47,128 nt of DNA from an uncultured Pelagibacteraceae bacterium (GCA_902541825.1 CACBRY010000006.1:1-47128); one strand, 5' to 3'; shown: positions 1 through 12,811, counted from the first letter of the stretch. A program made the numbers and translations. The notes: generated by a model not told the origin, from the letters alone.

Positions 1-777
1 AATAACCCTCTAATTATTCATTATTATGATTTAAAAAAATTAAAAGATGATTGTGATCTTAATGGTAATTTTTTAAAATTATATGAAAGATTTTGTCCTG
101 GGCCAATAACATTTATTTTAAATCAAAAAAAAAAATCAAAAATCTCGAAAGTCGCAACTAATAAAAAAAATACTCTTGCTGTGAGATTTCCAAAACACCC
201 AGTAGCAAGAATTCTATTAAAACATTTAAAATTTCCTATCGCAGCACCTAGTGCAAATATTTCTTCAAGAGTTAGTGCGGTAACTTCTTCAGATGTAAAA
301 GACGATTTTGGAAAAAAAATTAAGTATATACTTGAAGGTGGAAGATCTTCGGTTGGGGTTGAGTCTACAATTATTGATCTCAGAAAAAAACCAAAAATTT
401 TAAGATTAGGTGGTTTAGAAGTTGGAACTATCCAAAAAATATTAAAAAAAAAAATTTCAATTAATACAGATCCTCCCAAGATTTCAGCTCCTGGACAATT
501 AAGAATTCATTATTCACCTGGTATCCCAATCAGACTTAATGTTAAAAAAATAAAAAAAGATGAAGCTTTTTTACTAATTAAGAAAAATAAGATTAACAAA
601 ACGAACTATTATTTTTTATCAAAAAAGGGCAATTTAAAAGAAGCTGCTAAAAATCTCTACACTATTTTAAGAAAAATAAAAAAAGATAATTACAAATCTA
701 TAGCTGTTGACAAAATCCCAAATAGAGGAATTGGCAAAACTATTAATGATAGATTATTAAGGGCTTCAAAATTTTAA
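1..777 (+). CDS. Threonylcarbamoyl-AMP synthase, Sua5/TsaC family (5' end cut by window)
   Basis: This enzyme makes threonylcarbamoyl-AMP from threonine, bicarbonate and ATP for the t6A37 modification of ANN-decoding tRNAs. The reading frame is open from the first base of the window, so the N-terminus is missing and 258 residues are visible. Family motifs appear in order: NPLIIH at the left edge, CPGPITFIL, VRFPKHPVA, PIAAPSANIS and GVESTIID. A linker with PGQLRIHYSPG follows, then a further C-terminal domain of about 85 residues. That second domain marks the long Sua5 form rather than the short TsaC form. An internal GTG at 181 is not the start because the conserved domain runs on upstream. 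The stop codon overlaps the next start (TAATG), so it is probably co-transcribed with the ABC exporter. Function is seen from motifs; the missing start is the only gap. Confidence 0.9.
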   Translation, partial: NNPLIIHYYDLKKLKDDCDLNGNFLKLYERFCPGPITFILNQKKKSKISKVATNKKNTLAVRFPKHPVARILLKHLKFPIAAPSANISSRVSAVTSSDVKDDFGKKIKYILEGGRSSVGVESTIIDLRKKPKILRLGGLEVGTIQKILKKKISINTDPPKISAPGQLRIHYSPGIPIRLNVKKIKKDEAFLLIKKNKINKTNYYFLSKKGNLKEAAKNLYTILRKIKKDNYKSIAVDKIPNRGIGKTINDRLLRASKF

Positions 778-1505
778 TGACCATTCCTCTTGAAATAATA
801 GATTTATCAAAAACTTATGACACAAAAGAAGCTGTTCGAAATATTTCTTTTAAAGTAAATGAAAATCAAATTATTGGAATTCTTGGACCTAACGGATGTG
901 GTAAAACTACAACAATAGGTATGATTCTTGGTTTACTAAAGCCTACTAAAGGGAAGATTCTTATAAATGGTATTGAAATTGAAAAACAAAGAGTAGAATT
1001 ATTAAACGAATTAAATTTTATTTCACCATATATTGAGTTACCAAAAAAATTAACTGTAAAGCAAAATCTTGAGGTTTATGGAAGACTTTATGATGTAAAA
1101 GAACTCGGAATTAAAATTGATTATCTTTGTGAAAAACTAAGGCTTAATGAATTTATTAATAAAATAACAGGAGAACTTTCCTCTGGTCAAAAAAATAGGG
1201 TCAGTCTAGCTAAATCTATTATTAATGATCCATCAGTTCTTCTTCTTGATGAACCAACTGCATCTCTAGATCCTGAAACAGGAGATTTTGTTAGAAGTTT
1301 TTTAGAGGAATATCAAAAAGAAAGAAAAACTTCTATTCTGCTTGCCTCGCATAACATGGCAGAAGTTGAGAGATTGTGTTCTTCAGTTCTAATGATGAAT
1401 AAAGGATCTATTATTGATCAAGGAACTCCTTGTGAATTAATTAAAAAACATGGAAGGAGAAATATGGAGGAAGTTTTTTTAAAACTTACAAGAGATTTAA
1501 TATGA
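777..1505 (+). CDS. ABC-2 type exporter, ATP-binding protein
   Basis: Cytoplasmic ATPase of a two-gene exporter with the permease that follows. In its 242 residues the Walker A motif GPNGCGKTT is at about 37-45, the signature LSSGQ at 134-138, Walker B LLLDEP at 155-160, and the H-loop histidine is in ASHNMAE near 210. The Q-loop position, after LNFI near 82, reads S-P-Y rather than containing the usual glutamine, a deviation from the canonical ABC ATPase. It overlaps the previous stop by one base and the next start by four (ATGA), so translational coupling is likely. The substrate cannot be told; the family includes drug, lipid and polysaccharide exporters. No accessory periplasmic or outer-membrane partner is beside it. 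Confidence 0.9.
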   Translation: MTIPLEIIDLSKTYDTKEAVRNISFKVNENQIIGILGPNGCGKTTTIGMILGLLKPTKGKILINGIEIEKQRVELLNELNFISPYIELPKKLTVKQNLEVYGRLYDVKELGIKIDYLCEKLRLNEFINKITGELSSGQKNRVSLAKSIINDPSVLLLDEPTASLDPETGDFVRSFLEEYQKERKTSILLASHNMAEVERLCSSVLMMNKGSIIDQGTPCELIKKHGRRNMEEVFLKLTRDLI

Positions 1506-2293
1506 ATATAAATAAAATGTATGGACTTTTTTTGAGACATTTTTATCTCATCAAAAGTTCTTTACCAAGAGTTTTGGATTTAATCTATTGGCCAACAATA
1601 CAAATTATTCTTTGGGGATTTATTTCTAAATTTTTTTCAATTTATAGTGATTATTACAATAATACACTTGGAATAATTCTTACATGCGCAATTCTTTATG
1701 ACATTCTTTTTAGATCTAGCATAAGTTTTAATATGCTTTTTTTAGAGGAAATCTGGAGTAGAAATTTTACGAATTTATTTATTGCACCATTGAAGCTTAA
1801 AGAAATAATTATATCTTTAATTTTTACTGCTTTGATAAGGACATTAATCGGTCTAGTGCCCGCAATTATTTTAACTTCTCCATTGTTTGGAGTTTCAATT
1901 TTAAAATTAGGTTTTCCACTCTTTATCTTATTTTTAAGTTTATATATATTTGGGATTACACTAGGTTTATTTGTGAGCTCAGGTTTAATGAGATATGGAC
2001 CATCCTTCGAAAATATAGCTTGGTCATCATTATTTTTACTTGCTCCATTAGGCTGTATCTACTATCCAATAGAAATCCTTCCTGAATTTTTCCAAGTAAT
2101 TGCAAAAGGCTTACCATTAGTTTACATTTTTGATGAAACCAGAAATATTTTAATAAATGGTCTTGTAGATTACGAAAATATAAAACAAGCCTGTTTATTA
2201 AATTTAGTTTATTTAATTTTTGGAATAGGACTGTTTTATCTCTCTTTTTTAAGAGCGAGAATAAAAGGAACATTAATAAATATGGGTGAATGA
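1502..2293 (+). CDS. ABC-2 type exporter, permease protein
   Basis: Inner-membrane partner of the preceding ATPase. The 263 residues contain about six hydrophobic segments, with an amphipathic N-terminal stretch and the ABC-2 permease layout. The segment LAPLGCIYYPIEILPEFFQ matches the conserved region of ABC-2 permeases in which a P-[IL]-x-x-[LF]-P element precedes the last membrane helices. The ATG overlaps the ATPase stop by four bases. The stop codon lies one base before the 3' CCA end of the oppositely oriented tRNA-Arg gene, so there is no intergenic terminator. Transported compound unknown. Confidence 0.85.
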   Translation: MNINKMYGLFLRHFYLIKSSLPRVLDLIYWPTIQIILWGFISKFFSIYSDYYNNTLGIILTCAILYDILFRSSISFNMLFLEEIWSRNFTNLFIAPLKLKEIIISLIFTALIRTLIGLVPAIILTSPLFGVSILKLGFPLFILFLSLYIFGITLGLFVSSGLMRYGPSFENIAWSSLFLLAPLGCIYYPIEILPEFFQVIAKGLPLVYIFDETRNILINGLVDYENIKQACLLNLVYLIFGIGLFYLSFLRARIKGTLINMGE

Positions 2294-2294
2294 T

Positions 2295-2371
2295 TGGTGC
2301 GCCTGCTAGGAGTCGAACCCAGAACCTCCTGATCCGAAGTCAGGCGCTCTATCCAGTTGAGCTACAAGCGC
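2295..2371 (-). tRNA. tRNA-Arg (anticodon UCG)
   Basis: The complement folds as a 77-nt cloverleaf. The acceptor arms GCGCTTG and CAGGCGC pair over 7 bp with one G-U. The D arm is GCTC/GAGC, the anticodon stem CCTGA/TCAGG encloses CTTCGGA (anticodon TCG), and the T arm CTGGG/CCTAG encloses TTCGACT. The 3' ACCA is genome-encoded. It should read CGA and, depending on wobble modification, other CGN codons. It lies antisense between the exporter permease and rluD. Confidence 0.95.
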
Positions 2372-2394
2372 ATATCATATTAATATATCATTTT

Positions 2395-3375
2395 ATGGAA
2401 AAAAAAATAAATTTGACAGTTGATAAGACCGAAAATGAACTCCGTGTTGATATTTTCATTAAAAAGAGAGAGGATATTATCAGTCGAACGAGAATAAAAA
2501 ATCTTATTCTAGATAATAAGTTAAGAATAAATAATAAGGTAATAACTGATCCATCAAAAAAAATTTTTTTTAATGATGAAGTAAGATTAGTCATACCTGA
2601 ACTAAAAAAAGCTTCCTTAAAACCTTATGAGTTTAATTTAGATATAATATTTGAGGATAAAGATTTAATTGTTTTAAACAAACCGTCTGGAATAGTAATA
2701 CATCCTGGTGCGGGTAATTTTGATAACACAATCGTAAATGCGCTTATGAATTATACTAAAAATTCTTTTTCTAATATTGGAGGTGAACTAAGACCTGGAA
2801 TAGTACATAGAATTGATAAAAATACATCTGGATTAATTGTTGTTGCAAAAAATAATCAAACTCACGAACACCTGTCTAACCAGTTTAATAAACATACAAT
2901 CCAAAGAGTTTACCAGTTATTAATCTGGGGTAAAATTAGACCATCAGAAGGAAAAATAGAAACCTTTATTACAAGAAGCTCAAAAAATAGACAAATGATG
3001 GAGGTAAGCACTGGTAAAGGAAAAAAAGCAATTACAAATTACAAAACTTTAGAAATTTTTGAAAACAAAAATATTCCAACTTTTAGTTTGTTAGAGTGTA
3101 AATTAGAAACAGGTAGAACTCATCAAATAAGAGTTCACATGAATTATTTGGGTAATAGTATAGTTGGCGACGATAAATATAAAAAAAAGTTTAAAAAACT
3201 TAAAGATATAGAACCATCATTAGAAAAAATTTTAACAAAATTAAACAGACAATTTCTGCACGCTAAAACATTAGGCTTTATACATCCAAAAAAAAATAAG
3301 CAGATGATTTTTAATTCAAATTTACCGAATGAGCTTGAAATAATACTAAAAACACTCAGAAATATAGGTAAATAA
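2395..3375 (+). CDS. rluD: Large-subunit pseudouridine synthase, RluD type
   Basis: Converts specific uridines of 23S rRNA (in E. coli RluD: 1911, 1915 and 1917, helix 69) to pseudouridine. The frame is open back to 2290, but that part lies in the antisense tRNA gene. The ATG at 2395 gives 326 residues, near the family norm, and begins just before the S4 RNA-binding domain (about residues 10-65). The catalytic domain shows PGIVHRIDKNTSGL, with the catalytic aspartate at residue 141, and ends with GRTHQIRVH and HAKTLGF motifs. rluD directly upstream of rpoH is a common alphaproteobacterial order. RluC-like specificity cannot be excluded from sequence alone. Confidence 0.88.
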   Translation: MEKKINLTVDKTENELRVDIFIKKREDIISRTRIKNLILDNKLRINNKVITDPSKKIFFNDEVRLVIPELKKASLKPYEFNLDIIFEDKDLIVLNKPSGIVIHPGAGNFDNTIVNALMNYTKNSFSNIGGELRPGIVHRIDKNTSGLIVVAKNNQTHEHLSNQFNKHTIQRVYQLLIWGKIRPSEGKIETFITRSSKNRQMMEVSTGKGKKAITNYKTLEIFENKNIPTFSLLECKLETGRTHQIRVHMNYLGNSIVGDDKYKKKFKKLKDIEPSLEKILTKLNRQFLHAKTLGFIHPKKNKQMIFNSNLPNELEIILKTLRNIGK

Positions 3376-3379
3376 AACA

Positions 3380-3407
3380 TTGAAAAATTTTTAATATTAA
3401 TTAGATA
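3380..3407 (+). promoter_or_regulatory. Candidate sigma-70-type promoter for rpoH
   Basis: TTGAAA (3380-3385), a 16-nt spacer and TAGATA (3402-3407) lie between rluD and rpoH. Transcription from it would begin near 3414-3416, at or just before the ATG at 3416, leaving little or no leader. In DNA this AT-rich, promoter-like hexamers arise by chance, so this is tentative. Confidence 0.35.
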
Positions 3408-3415
3408 AATTGCCT

Positions 3416-6410
<2,995 letters not shown>

Positions 6411-6411
6411 A

Positions 6412-7743
6412 TTATCTAATTTTTTTCAAAATAATATTTAAACATTTTACAAGAAGTTTTTTATTTTCACTTTCTCCCATAATTCTTATTTTAGATTCTG
6501 TTCCAGACTTTCTTACAAGGATTCTGCCACTACCTTTTATTAATTTTGAAGCTAACCTAATAGATTTCTTAATTTCAGGTTTATTAATTATATTTTTATT
6601 TTTTACTTCAATATTTTTAAGTAATTGTGGCGTTTTTCTAAATTTTTTAAAAAATTCACTGGCTCTTTTTCCTTTTCTTAGAGCAAATAAAGACTCCAGG
6701 GCTACAAGTAAGCCATCTCCTGTAGTTGCAAATTTACCTAGAATAATATGTCCTGATTGTTCTCCACCTAAATTAAACTTATTTTTTTGCATTGCCTCTT
6801 TTACGTATCTATCACCAACATTAGCACGTACAAATTTTATTCTTTTTCTTTTGAAATACTTTTCAAGACCATAATTGGACATTAATGTTCCAACAACCCC
6901 ACCTTTTAACATTTTTTTATTTTTCCACCTTGTTGCTAGTGCAGCAATAATTTGGTCACCATCGATAATATTACTTTTTTCGTCACACATAATTATTCTA
7001 TCTGCATCACCATCAAGTGAAATACCTATATGAGCCTTATACTTTTTAACTGCAAATTTTATTTTTTCTGGAAATGTAGAGCCGCAATTTTTATTTATAT
7101 TTAATCCATTAGGATTAACTCCTATTGCAATCACCTTGGCTCCCAAAGATTTTAATAATTCTGGTCCAGCTTTGTACCCTGCTCCATTTGCACAATCAAT
7201 TACAATTCTAAGTCCTCTTAAATTGAATTCTTTGGTAAAATTTTTTTTTAATATCTTAATGTAATCATTTGTACCTGTCTCTAATCTTTTTACTCTACCT
7301 AATTTTTCTGGCTCAGAGAGATTTTTGATAATTTTTTTATCTATTAAACTCTCAATTTTTTTTTCTATTTTATCTGATAGTTTCATACCATCAGGTCCAA
7401 ATAGTTTTAATCCATTATCATTATGAGGATTATGAGAAGCAGTAATCATAATTCCCATATTTGCCCTCATAGCTTTTGTAAGCATCGCTAAACCATTTGT
7501 GGGCAAAGGTCCTAAAGTATATACATGCATACCTGCTGATGCCAATCCTGATACGAGTGCTGGTTCTAAAGTATATCCAGATAATCTAGTATCTTTTGCA
7601 ATTATTGCAGTTTGTTTTCTTTTTTTTTGAGATTTAAAATATGTTCCACTAGCTAAGCCAAATTTAAAAAACATGTCTCCATTAATATTTTCACTATTAA
7701 TAGCCCCCCTAATACCATCAGTACCAAAATATTTTTTTGTCAT
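6412..7743 (-). CDS. glmM: Phosphoglucosamine mutase
   Basis: Interconverts glucosamine-6-P and glucosamine-1-P for UDP-GlcNAc, the peptidoglycan and lipid A precursor. The phosphoserine loop TASHNPHNDNG is at about 101-111, with the catalytic serine at 103. The metal loop DGDADR is near 245, the sugar loop GGEQSGH near 325 and the phosphate loop RKSGTESKIR near the C-terminus. Length (443) and motif set match GlmM rather than the longer PGM/PMM enzymes. It sits downstream of folP, with its start overlapping the folP stop by one base; ftsH-folP-glmM is a widespread order. Confidence 0.95.
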   Translation of the reverse strand: MTKKYFGTDGIRGAINSENINGDMFFKFGLASGTYFKSQKKRKQTAIIAKDTRLSGYTLEPALVSGLASAGMHVYTLGPLPTNGLAMLTKAMRANMGIMITASHNPHNDNGLKLFGPDGMKLSDKIEKKIESLIDKKIIKNLSEPEKLGRVKRLETGTNDYIKILKKNFTKEFNLRGLRIVIDCANGAGYKAGPELLKSLGAKVIAIGVNPNGLNINKNCGSTFPEKIKFAVKKYKAHIGISLDGDADRIIMCDEKSNIIDGDQIIAALATRWKNKKMLKGGVVGTLMSNYGLEKYFKRKRIKFVRANVGDRYVKEAMQKNKFNLGGEQSGHIILGKFATTGDGLLVALESLFALRKGKRASEFFKKFRKTPQLLKNIEVKNKNIINKPEIKKSIRLASKLIKGSGRILVRKSGTESKIRIMGESENKKLLVKCLNIILKKIR

Positions 7744-8798
7744 TAATTATTTATTATATTCTTAAAGATCTTTAAGCCTTGTATTATTTCATTAACATCA
7801 TGAATTCTTAAAATTTGAACACCTTGCATCATAAGATATATTGATGATGCTATTGTTCCTCCATTTCTTAATTTACTATCATTTTTTCCAGATAACTCCT
7901 TAATAAATCTTTTTCTTGAATTGCCTACAAGTATAGGAAAACCAAGAGAATGAAAAACAGAAATATTGCGTATTAAACTCATATTATGTTTCAAATTTTT
8001 TCCAAAACCTATACCGGGATCTAGAATAATTTTATTATGCTTAATACCCTTCGATCTTAAAAGTTTTATTTTTTTTTCAAAAAAATCATATATGTCTAGT
8101 AATTCATTTTTATACCTGGGGTTTTTTTGCATTTTATCTGGAGTTCCTTGTGAATGCTGAATTACAAATGGTACTTTATATTTTTTTAATATATTTAAAG
8201 TTTCAGTATCAAATTCTAGTCCTGAAACATCATTAATTAATTTTACTCCTAAATTTATTCCTTTACTCATTATTTGAGACTTTCTGGTATCTAAAGAAAT
8301 CGGTATTCTTTTTTTGATTAATGATTTTAAAATTTCATTAATTCTTTGCCATTCTAAATTTTCTTTAATTACTTTTGATCCTGGGCGTGTCGACTCACCA
8401 CCAACATCAATCAAATTTGCTCCACAATTAATTAAATTAATTGCATGATCAATTCCTTTTTTTTTTGAATTAAATTTCCCACCATCTGAGAAGCTATCAG
8501 GTGTCAAATTTAAGACACCCATAATATTAGGTATTTTACGAAAATTTAAATTTGAAAAATTTTTTCTTTTTGATTTAATCTTTTCTAAATCGGAGTTAAT
8601 TTTTTTCCTAATCAATTTAGGCAAATACTTTATTTGATCAACAAATATCTTTTTTTTTGAATATCTTGTTATTATCTCTATTTGATCAAATGAAATCTCT
8701 TTAATTCCGTTAAGTGGTATAGTTTTATTTTTATTAACTAATTTTTTTGAGTTATTACCATAGTAGAAATTACACAATCTTGTGTAATGTCTTAACAT
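7743..8798 (-). CDS. folP: Dihydropteroate synthase, long N-terminal extension
   Basis: Condenses p-aminobenzoate with dihydropterin pyrophosphate in folate synthesis. The TIM-barrel core begins at residue 94 with GVLNLTPDSFSDGG, followed by the second pterin-site motif GGESTRPGS near 127 and a C-terminal GTIASSIY...RIHDV. About 90 residues precede the core, which makes the protein 351 residues against about 280 for the E. coli enzyme. Extended N-termini of this kind occur in alphaproteobacterial DHPS, so I accept the ATG at 8796-8798. Five bases separate it from the ftsH stop upstream. Confidence 0.93.
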   Translation of the reverse strand: MLRHYTRLCNFYYGNNSKKLVNKNKTIPLNGIKEISFDQIEIITRYSKKKIFVDQIKYLPKLIRKKINSDLEKIKSKRKNFSNLNFRKIPNIMGVLNLTPDSFSDGGKFNSKKKGIDHAINLINCGANLIDVGGESTRPGSKVIKENLEWQRINEILKSLIKKRIPISLDTRKSQIMSKGINLGVKLINDVSGLEFDTETLNILKKYKVPFVIQHSQGTPDKMQKNPRYKNELLDIYDFFEKKIKLLRSKGIKHNKIILDPGIGFGKNLKHNMSLIRNISVFHSLGFPILVGNSRKRFIKELSGKNDSKLRNGGTIASSIYLMMQGVQILRIHDVNEIIQGLKIFKNIINN

Positions 8799-8803
8799 TA
8801 AGA

Positions 8804-10705
8804 TTAATGAACAATTTTAGGTTTAAGTCCCATTGCACCTAAAGCAGAGCTCTTATCATCGTCAACTTTTAGATCTTGTTTATCAGCAGGGTATATATTT
8901 TTAGTAATTATATTTTCGATTTCTTCACCTGTTAATGTTTCATATGTCATTAGAGCTTTGGCAATTTTGTGTAAATCATCAATTTTTTCGGTTAATATTT
9001 CTTTAGCTTTGTTATAGCCCTCATCAACTAATTTTCTGATTTCTTTGTCTATCTTTTGAGCCACTTCCTCAGAAACTGATTGGGTTTGAGTTACAGATCT
9101 TCCTAAGAAAACTTCTTCTTGATTTTCACCATACTCAACTGGACCCATTTCTTCACTCATACCGTATTTTGTAACCATGGCTCTTGCAAGTTGAGTTGCT
9201 TGATTTATATCTGAACCACTTCCTCCCCCTGCACCCGTTGAAATATTATCTTTTCCAAAAATTACTTCCTCAGCCACTCTTCCACCAAAACAGACTGCTA
9301 ATCGTGCTTTCAAGTATTTTATTGAATGACCATGTTTGTCTCTTTCAGGTAAATTCATTACCATTCCTAAAGCTCGACCTCTAGGTATAATTGTTGCTTT
9401 ATGTATTGGATCGTAACTAGGCATATTAAAAGAAACTAAAGCATGTCCACCTTCATGATATGCTGTTAATTTTTTTTCATCTTCAGTCATAACCATTGAT
9501 CTTCTCTCAGCTCCCATCATTACTTTATCCTTTGCTTCCTCAAACTCATTTAAAGTAACAATTCTTTTATTTTTTCTAGCTGCTAGTAATGCTGACTCAT
9601 TTACTAAATTAGCAAGATCAGCACCTGAAAATCCAGGAGTTCCTCTCGCTATAGTTCTCAAATTTACATCAGGAGCCATCTTGATCTTTTTAACATGTAC
9701 TTTAAGGATTTTTTCTCTTCCAATTATATCTGGATTTGAAACTACAACTTGTCTATCAAATCTACCAGGTCTTAATAATGCAGGATCAAGAACATCAGGC
9801 CTGTTTGTTGCTGCAATTATAATGACACCTTCATTAGTATCAAAACCATCCATCTCAACAAGAAGCTGATTAAGGGTTTGCTCCCTTTCATCGTTACCTC
9901 CACCTAGACCTGCGCCTCGACTTCTTCCAACAGCATCAATTTCATCAATAAATATTATACAAGGCGAATTTTTTTTTCCTTGCTCGAACATGTCTCTCAC
10001 TCTTGATGCTCCCACACCAACGAACATTTCGACGAAATCTGATCCAGAAATTGTAAAGAAAGGAACACCTGCTTCACCAGCAATCGCTCTAGCTAATAAA
10101 GTTTTTCCTGTTCCTGGAGGACCAACAAGAAGTGCACCTCTAGGTATTTTTCCACCCAATCTACTAAATTTTTTTGGATCTTTTAAAAACTCAACAATTT
10201 CTTCTACTTCCTCTTTAGCTTCCTCTACTCCGGCAACATCGTTAAAAGTCACCTTGCCTTTCATTTCATTCATCATTTTTGCTTTAGATCTTCCAAAGCC
10301 CATCGCTCCACCTTTTCCACCTTGCATTTGTCTCATAAAGAAAATCCAAACTGCTATTAATAACAACATTGGAAACCATGAGAGTAGAACACCAAATAAT
10401 GAAGGCATCTTTTCCTCAATAGGTGCTGCAGATATACTTACACCCTTCTCTGAAAGTTTTTCTATTAAATTAGGATCATTTGGTGAATAAGTTTTAAAAC
10501 TTTTCCCATTTGCATATACACCATTTATGTTGTTTCCTTGAATCTCAACTTTTAATACCTCGCCTTGTTCTACAGACTCCAAAAATTCTGAGAAAATTAC
10601 TTCATTAGAACTTCTTATGTTTGTTTGAGGATTTTTAAACATATTATAGAGACCAATCGTTAAAAAAACGATTATTGCCCACATTGCTAAGTTTTTAAGA
10701 TTCAT
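8804..10705 (-). CDS. ftsH: ATP-dependent zinc metalloprotease FtsH
   Basis: Membrane-anchored hexameric AAA+ protease that degrades misfolded membrane proteins and, in enterobacteria, regulators such as sigma-32. Two membrane helices (about 6-22 and 104-124) flank a periplasmic domain. The AAA domain has Walker A GPPGTGKT (195-202), Walker B IIFIDEID (about 250-257) and a second region of homology ending RPGRFDRQV. The zinc site HEGGH is at 417-421. The 633-residue length is typical. With rpoH also in this window, a FtsH/RpoH control loop like that of E. coli is possible but not shown here. Confidence 0.97.
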   Translation of the reverse strand: MNLKNLAMWAIIVFLTIGLYNMFKNPQTNIRSSNEVIFSEFLESVEQGEVLKVEIQGNNINGVYANGKSFKTYSPNDPNLIEKLSEKGVSISAAPIEEKMPSLFGVLLSWFPMLLLIAVWIFFMRQMQGGKGGAMGFGRSKAKMMNEMKGKVTFNDVAGVEEAKEEVEEIVEFLKDPKKFSRLGGKIPRGALLVGPPGTGKTLLARAIAGEAGVPFFTISGSDFVEMFVGVGASRVRDMFEQGKKNSPCIIFIDEIDAVGRSRGAGLGGGNDEREQTLNQLLVEMDGFDTNEGVIIIAATNRPDVLDPALLRPGRFDRQVVVSNPDIIGREKILKVHVKKIKMAPDVNLRTIARGTPGFSGADLANLVNESALLAARKNKRIVTLNEFEEAKDKVMMGAERRSMVMTEDEKKLTAYHEGGHALVSFNMPSYDPIHKATIIPRGRALGMVMNLPERDKHGHSIKYLKARLAVCFGGRVAEEVIFGKDNISTGAGGGSGSDINQATQLARAMVTKYGMSEEMGPVEYGENQEEVFLGRSVTQTQSVSEEVAQKIDKEIRKLVDEGYNKAKEILTEKIDDLHKIAKALMTYETLTGEEIENIITKNIYPADKQDLKVDDDKSSALGAMGLKPKIVH

Positions 10706-10747
10706 AGTTATAAGATAAGAATTATTATAAATTTAACAAGTGTATTT

Positions 10748-11776
10748 TTACACCTCTTTTGTTAAAATCACAGTGTGATTTACCATCTTAATGACGCATC
10801 CTCCTAATGTTTCTTTTCTTAGTTTCTGCTCTTTAATTTTATTCAAAATATTCTCTATTTTTTTACCTCTCACAAAATTCGGCTTTTTTCCCACTAAATG
10901 AATTAAATCGGATAGGGATCTAAAAATGACTTCATATGAATTATCAAAAAAATTATCTTTTAATATAAGTTCATTTTTTCTGTAGTTAAAAATCGAGTTT
11001 TCTTTCTTATTCTTTTCAACATAAAACTTTATTGATTGGTCCGACTTTTTTAAATTTTCTATTGTTAATTGAAATTTTTTCTTATCAAGGCCGAAATCCT
11101 CAAATTTCTTAATTAAGTATCTTACTTTAATTCTATTAAATTTGATATCATCATTAGTCGGATCATCTACATAAAAATTAAATATAAATCTCGATAAAAA
11201 TATTAAATCTCTTTTATCAAATTCAATCAAAGGTCTAATTAAATTTATATTTTCTATTTGAGTATTTGTCCCAAGTGATACCAGTCCTTTTAAACCACTC
11301 CCCCTAGCCATTCTTAAAAAAAAGTTTTCAATTACATCATCTATATGATGACCTAAAACTAAGTTGCTAATTTCAAGTTTTTTACATTTTAAGAATAAAA
11401 GCTCATATCTTTTACTCCTGGCTAAGGATTGAATATTGCTCACAGGTTTTTTTCCCTTCCAAGTAAGAACTTGAGAATTGATTTTTAAAGATTTAAGAAT
11501 TCTTTTTACTTTATAAGCCTCATAAGTAGATTCTTTTCTAAGTTTATGATCTACAATAAAATACCTTGGATTTAAGTTTTTTTTTAAAGCATATACTTTT
11601 GTTAAAAAAGCTAAAGCCAAACTATCTGCCCCTCCAGACACTGCAACTATAAAATTAGTGTCTATTTTGAATGACTTTTCAAATTTTTTAAAAATTTTAT
11701 TTACTTTATGATTTAAAATTTTTGATTTATAGATTTTAGGAATTTTTTTTCTTACACTCAAATTTTTGAGACTCAT
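10748..11776 (-). CDS. tilS: tRNA(Ile)-lysidine synthase
   Basis: Adds lysine to C34 of the CAU-anticodon tRNA-Ile so that it reads AUA, an essential step in AT-rich genomes full of AUA codons. The PP-loop motif SGGADS is at 47-52 of the chosen form, and the family motif GHHIDDVIENFFLRM follows near 150. The frame is open to 11833, but the ATG at 11774-11776 gives a 342-residue protein that starts about 45 residues before the PP-loop and overlaps cpoB by 41 bp. An ATG at 11833 would overlap by about 100 bp. The C-terminal part is short compared with the roughly 430-residue E. coli protein. Confidence 0.88.
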   Translation of the reverse strand: MSLKNLSVRKKIPKIYKSKILNHKVNKIFKKFEKSFKIDTNFIVAVSGGADSLALAFLTKVYALKKNLNPRYFIVDHKLRKESTYEAYKVKRILKSLKINSQVLTWKGKKPVSNIQSLARSKRYELLFLKCKKLEISNLVLGHHIDDVIENFFLRMARGSGLKGLVSLGTNTQIENINLIRPLIEFDKRDLIFLSRFIFNFYVDDPTNDDIKFNRIKVRYLIKKFEDFGLDKKKFQLTIENLKKSDQSIKFYVEKNKKENSIFNYRKNELILKDNFFDNSYEVIFRSLSDLIHLVGKKPNFVRGKKIENILNKIKEQKLRKETLGGCVIKMVNHTVILTKEV

Positions 11777-12725
11777 ACTTTGCTTTTTGAATAACAGACT
11801 GATTTGCGTCTGGGTATTGTTTTTCAACACCACTTATCATTTTACAGCCTTGATCTTTTTCTCCAATCTGTATCATTGATACACCTAGCTTTAATAAATT
11901 AATAGGAGCTTTTTCTCCTTTTGGGTATTTTTGATAACCTTCTAAATAAGCTGAAGCAGCATCAGTATATAATTGTCTTATTCTAAATGTTTCAGCATAC
12001 CAATATTGTGCGTTACCTGCCAATTTATGATCAGGATTAGAAATTACAAATTCTCTAAATGCTCTTTCAGCAGTAGGGTAATCTCCAACTTTTAAGAAAC
12101 TCGTTGCAAATTCATATTGCTCAGGCGCTGAAACATCTGGTAAAATTTTTTCTTCTGCTTGAAATGTCTCAGTAACGATTGATGCAGTCGTTTCAACTGA
12201 TTGTATTTTTTGAGTTGTATCGCTTGTAGAATTATCTTTATAAGATATTGAACCTAAATCTTGTGGTTGAGATGAGCCTGGTAAAATTTCTGTATCTGTT
12301 TCTGAACTTTTTTTTGAGGTCAAATTTATAGTTTCACCATTTGATAGAGCAGTTTCTAAGTCTTGAAATCTAAGTTGATTATCTGATTGAACTTTAGAAA
12401 GTCTATTTGATAACTTATCTAGCTTAAAATTTATTTCTTCAAATTTATTAGTGAGTTCCTGAAACTGATTTTCAATTTCAGATAATTTCAATAAATGTCT
12501 TGTAAGTACATCCTCAGAGTTATTATCAACGCTTGATAAAGCTGAATTGGTGTTATTGAATTCACTTGAATTTGAATAAACAGCTTTTTCAAGAGTTTTC
12601 AAATCTTTTTTGATTATCTCGAGTGTATCGTAAATATTATGATTATCAGCTAGAGATGGATAAAAAATTAAAAAATTAAATAAAAAAAAAATTTTGAATT
12701 TTAATAATTCTTTAAAGTATCTCAT
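11736..12725 (-). CDS. cpoB: Tol-Pal system protein CpoB/YbgF
   Basis: Periplasmic TPR protein that links outer-membrane constriction by Tol-Pal to septal peptidoglycan synthesis. There is a signal peptide (about residues 1-26, ending SLADN), an acidic low-complexity and coiled-coil region (about 30-130), and a Ser/Thr-rich linker. A C-terminal TPR block of three repeats begins YEFATSFLKVGDYPTAERAF and includes AGNAQYWYAETF. Residues and position after pal match the family. A terminator hairpin separates it from pal, so the upstream read-through level probably sets its dose. Confidence 0.9.
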   Translation of the reverse strand: MRYFKELLKFKIFFLFNFLIFYPSLADNHNIYDTLEIIKKDLKTLEKAVYSNSSEFNNTNSALSSVDNNSEDVLTRHLLKLSEIENQFQELTNKFEEINFKLDKLSNRLSKVQSDNQLRFQDLETALSNGETINLTSKKSSETDTEILPGSSQPQDLGSISYKDNSTSDTTQKIQSVETTASIVTETFQAEEKILPDVSAPEQYEFATSFLKVGDYPTAERAFREFVISNPDHKLAGNAQYWYAETFRIRQLYTDAASAYLEGYQKYPKGEKAPINLLKLGVSMIQIGEKDQGCKMISGVEKQYPDANQSVIQKAKYESQKFECKKKNS

Positions 12726-12752
12726 TCGATTAGGTTATGTCTAAAATAATGG

Positions 12753-12794
12753 CAAAAAAAAGACCTCTTAAATCATTATAATTTAAGAGGTCTT
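12753..12794 (-). terminator. Rho-independent terminator after pal
   Basis: A perfect 14-bp inverted repeat pairs 12760-12773 (AAGACCTCTTAAAT) with 12781-12794 around a 7-nt loop. Read on the minus strand, the hairpin is followed by a run of seven T (12753-12759 on the plus strand is all A). This is the only textbook hairpin-plus-U-tract terminator I found in the window. It lies between pal (ends 12812) and cpoB (starts 12725). Confidence 0.88.
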
Positions 12795-12811
12795 AAATAT
12801 TAATTAATTAT

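Noticed and set aside
2290-2394. Upstream extension of the rluD frame starting at 2290
   Set aside because: It reads through the antisense tRNA-Arg gene and encodes residues unlike any RluD N-terminus; the ATG at 2395 fits the S4 domain.
9990-10490. 166-codon plus-strand ORF inside ftsH
   Set aside because: Fully antisense to the intact, conserved ftsH; its composition is that of a mirror frame with no motif of its own.
10740-10753. GTGTA/TACAC hairpin at the tilS stop as a terminator
   Set aside because: Stem of only five pairs with a 4-nt loop and no following T run on the minus strand.
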